Assembly (NCBI RefSeq): GCF_017349355.1
Contig: NZ_JAFMPM010000004.1
Coordinates: 62,001-126,000, forward strand
Direction of reading: 5' to 3'
Origin: Thiothrix fructosivorans
Lineage (GTDB): Bacteria > Pseudomonadota > Gammaproteobacteria > Thiotrichales > Thiotrichaceae
Length of the DNA stretch: 64,000 bases
The translations under genes were made by a program, and so were the position numbers. This document shows positions 63,453 through 64,000 of the stretch, piece after piece (position 1 is the stretch's first letter; each line of letters begins with the position of its first letter). The notes below the pieces were generated by a model. The model searched no databases. It worked only from the letters and a program-made list of their open reading frames with translations, and was not told where the DNA came from.

Positions 63453-64000
63453 ATGCTTTCCTTATTGTTATCGAGAGACTTCCATGTCTATCAACGGAAT
63501 ATTCCTAATAAAGCTAGCGCATTGTTGCACAAGTTGAATGAAAAGTGAATTGAAAGCTTAACGCAGGCTGAATGAAATTTCTTGCAGGAGAAGGAAAACG
63601 GTGGAATCACCACAGCAGAAATCGTCATAGTCACCCAAGCCAACCTAGTCAACAAGGATGTACTGACCCCATTCGTGGCATTATCGGTTTTTGCCGTCGT
63701 TGGCCTTGACAGCACCGACAACACAACAGCACAACAGGTTATTTGTACACTTAACCTGTTCTGCTACCTGTCACATCGAAGTGCGATGGAATGGCAGAAG
63801 AAAAAGCCCAGCGGGAATATTCAGGGTAAAACCGTAAAGGAGTATACCCGCAAAAGTTACCACCATATTGTTTCTATGTCAGGCCAGATTTGAACTATAC
63901 ATCTTGTGTTGCTGTGTGAGGAAACAGTAATAACCACCAGATGATTGGAAGCTAGGCAAGGAAGCTATCCACGAGAAACAGGATGTCCTGCCTCCCTTTA

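Larger units (their letters stand above)
62978..64000. other. Region without a supported gene
   Basis: No open frame here looks like a protein. The longest, at 63582-63893, has no recognisable domain or ribosome site. The stretch holds a 16-bp palindrome at 63382 and a strong hairpin at 63423. It may be the leading region next to an origin of transfer or a decayed segment. Confidence 0.45.

Noticed and set aside
63582-63893. 103-residue rightward frame near the window end
   Set aside because: It begins with TTG, has no recognisable domain, and is surrounded by non-coding sequence.

Overview
The window looks like DNA of a sulfur-oxidising or related gammaproteobacterium. Thiothrix and its relatives are the best fit, but this rests on protein style and gene content, not on a marker gene. 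No rRNA or tRNA gene was seen. The left and middle parts look chromosomal (serC, pdxB, class III ribonucleotide reductase, denitrification). The right third is a plasmid backbone. The window is therefore either a large plasmid or chromid carrying denitrification genes, or a chromosome with an integrated and partly decayed plasmid.

Region 1 (1-13 kb) is a graveyard of mobile DNA. It holds a truncated XRE regulator, an intact TacAT-type DUF1778/GNAT toxin-antitoxin pair, and a DUF4143 gene fragment cut by an IS21-family element with a readable 4-bp target duplication. After these come transposase remnants, a complete IS982-family element, a 5'-truncated Tn3-family transposase, an ISAzo13-like element with broken frames, an AAA-ATPase/PD-(D/E)XK protein, and a decayed IS1. 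A 38-bp direct repeat occurs at 9954 and 12894.

Region 2 (13-21 kb): a leftward operon serC - yhcC-like radical SAM - pdxB - beta-helix protein (serine and vitamin B6 metabolism) diverges from a rightward operon. The rightward operon is Fe/2OG oxygenase - nrdD - small glycyl-radical peptide - nrdG, with a perfect FNR/DNR palindrome between the two. The class III reductase is unusual: its glycyl-radical C-terminus is a separate 63-residue protein, and the large-subunit frame carries a one-base deletion. A truncated hemoglobin follows.

Region 3 (21-26 kb) is a leftward export operon: TetR, HlyD-type adaptor, FtsX-type permease, c-type cytochrome, His-rich anchored protein and ABC ATPase.

Region 4 (26-45 kb) is a denitrification island. 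It contains norE-norF-hemerythrin-norQ-norD, a V4R-domain protein, a TonB receptor, ubiU-ubiV-ubiT (oxygen-independent ubiquinone synthesis) overlapping a DNR-type regulator, a second Crp/Fnr regulator, nirS, a short remnant resembling the start of a nitrous oxide reductase, nnrS with a polyferredoxin membrane protein, a secreted helical protein, a glutamine amidotransferase, and norCB. Eleven TTGAY-N4-RTCAA-like boxes sit at the promoters in this region, and a twelfth precedes the ribonucleotide reductase operon. Together they suggest one nitric-oxide or anaerobiosis regulon. The genes present would take nitrite to nitric oxide to nitrous oxide; no intact nosZ is seen.

Region 5 (45-64 kb) is a plasmid backbone. 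It starts with a decayed ATPase and a higBA pair with a truncated toxin. Conjugation genes follow (trbB, an RHH protein, traG, a VirD2-like relaxase with an IncP-like nic sequence beside its start codon, traF), then an IncP-style korA-korB-incC control operon and a Rep_3 initiator flanked by 22-bp-spaced iterons. A second parA-parB pair, dinD and ardC complete it. Palindromes of the form TTTCACATGTGAAA occur around rep and par and may be partition sites.
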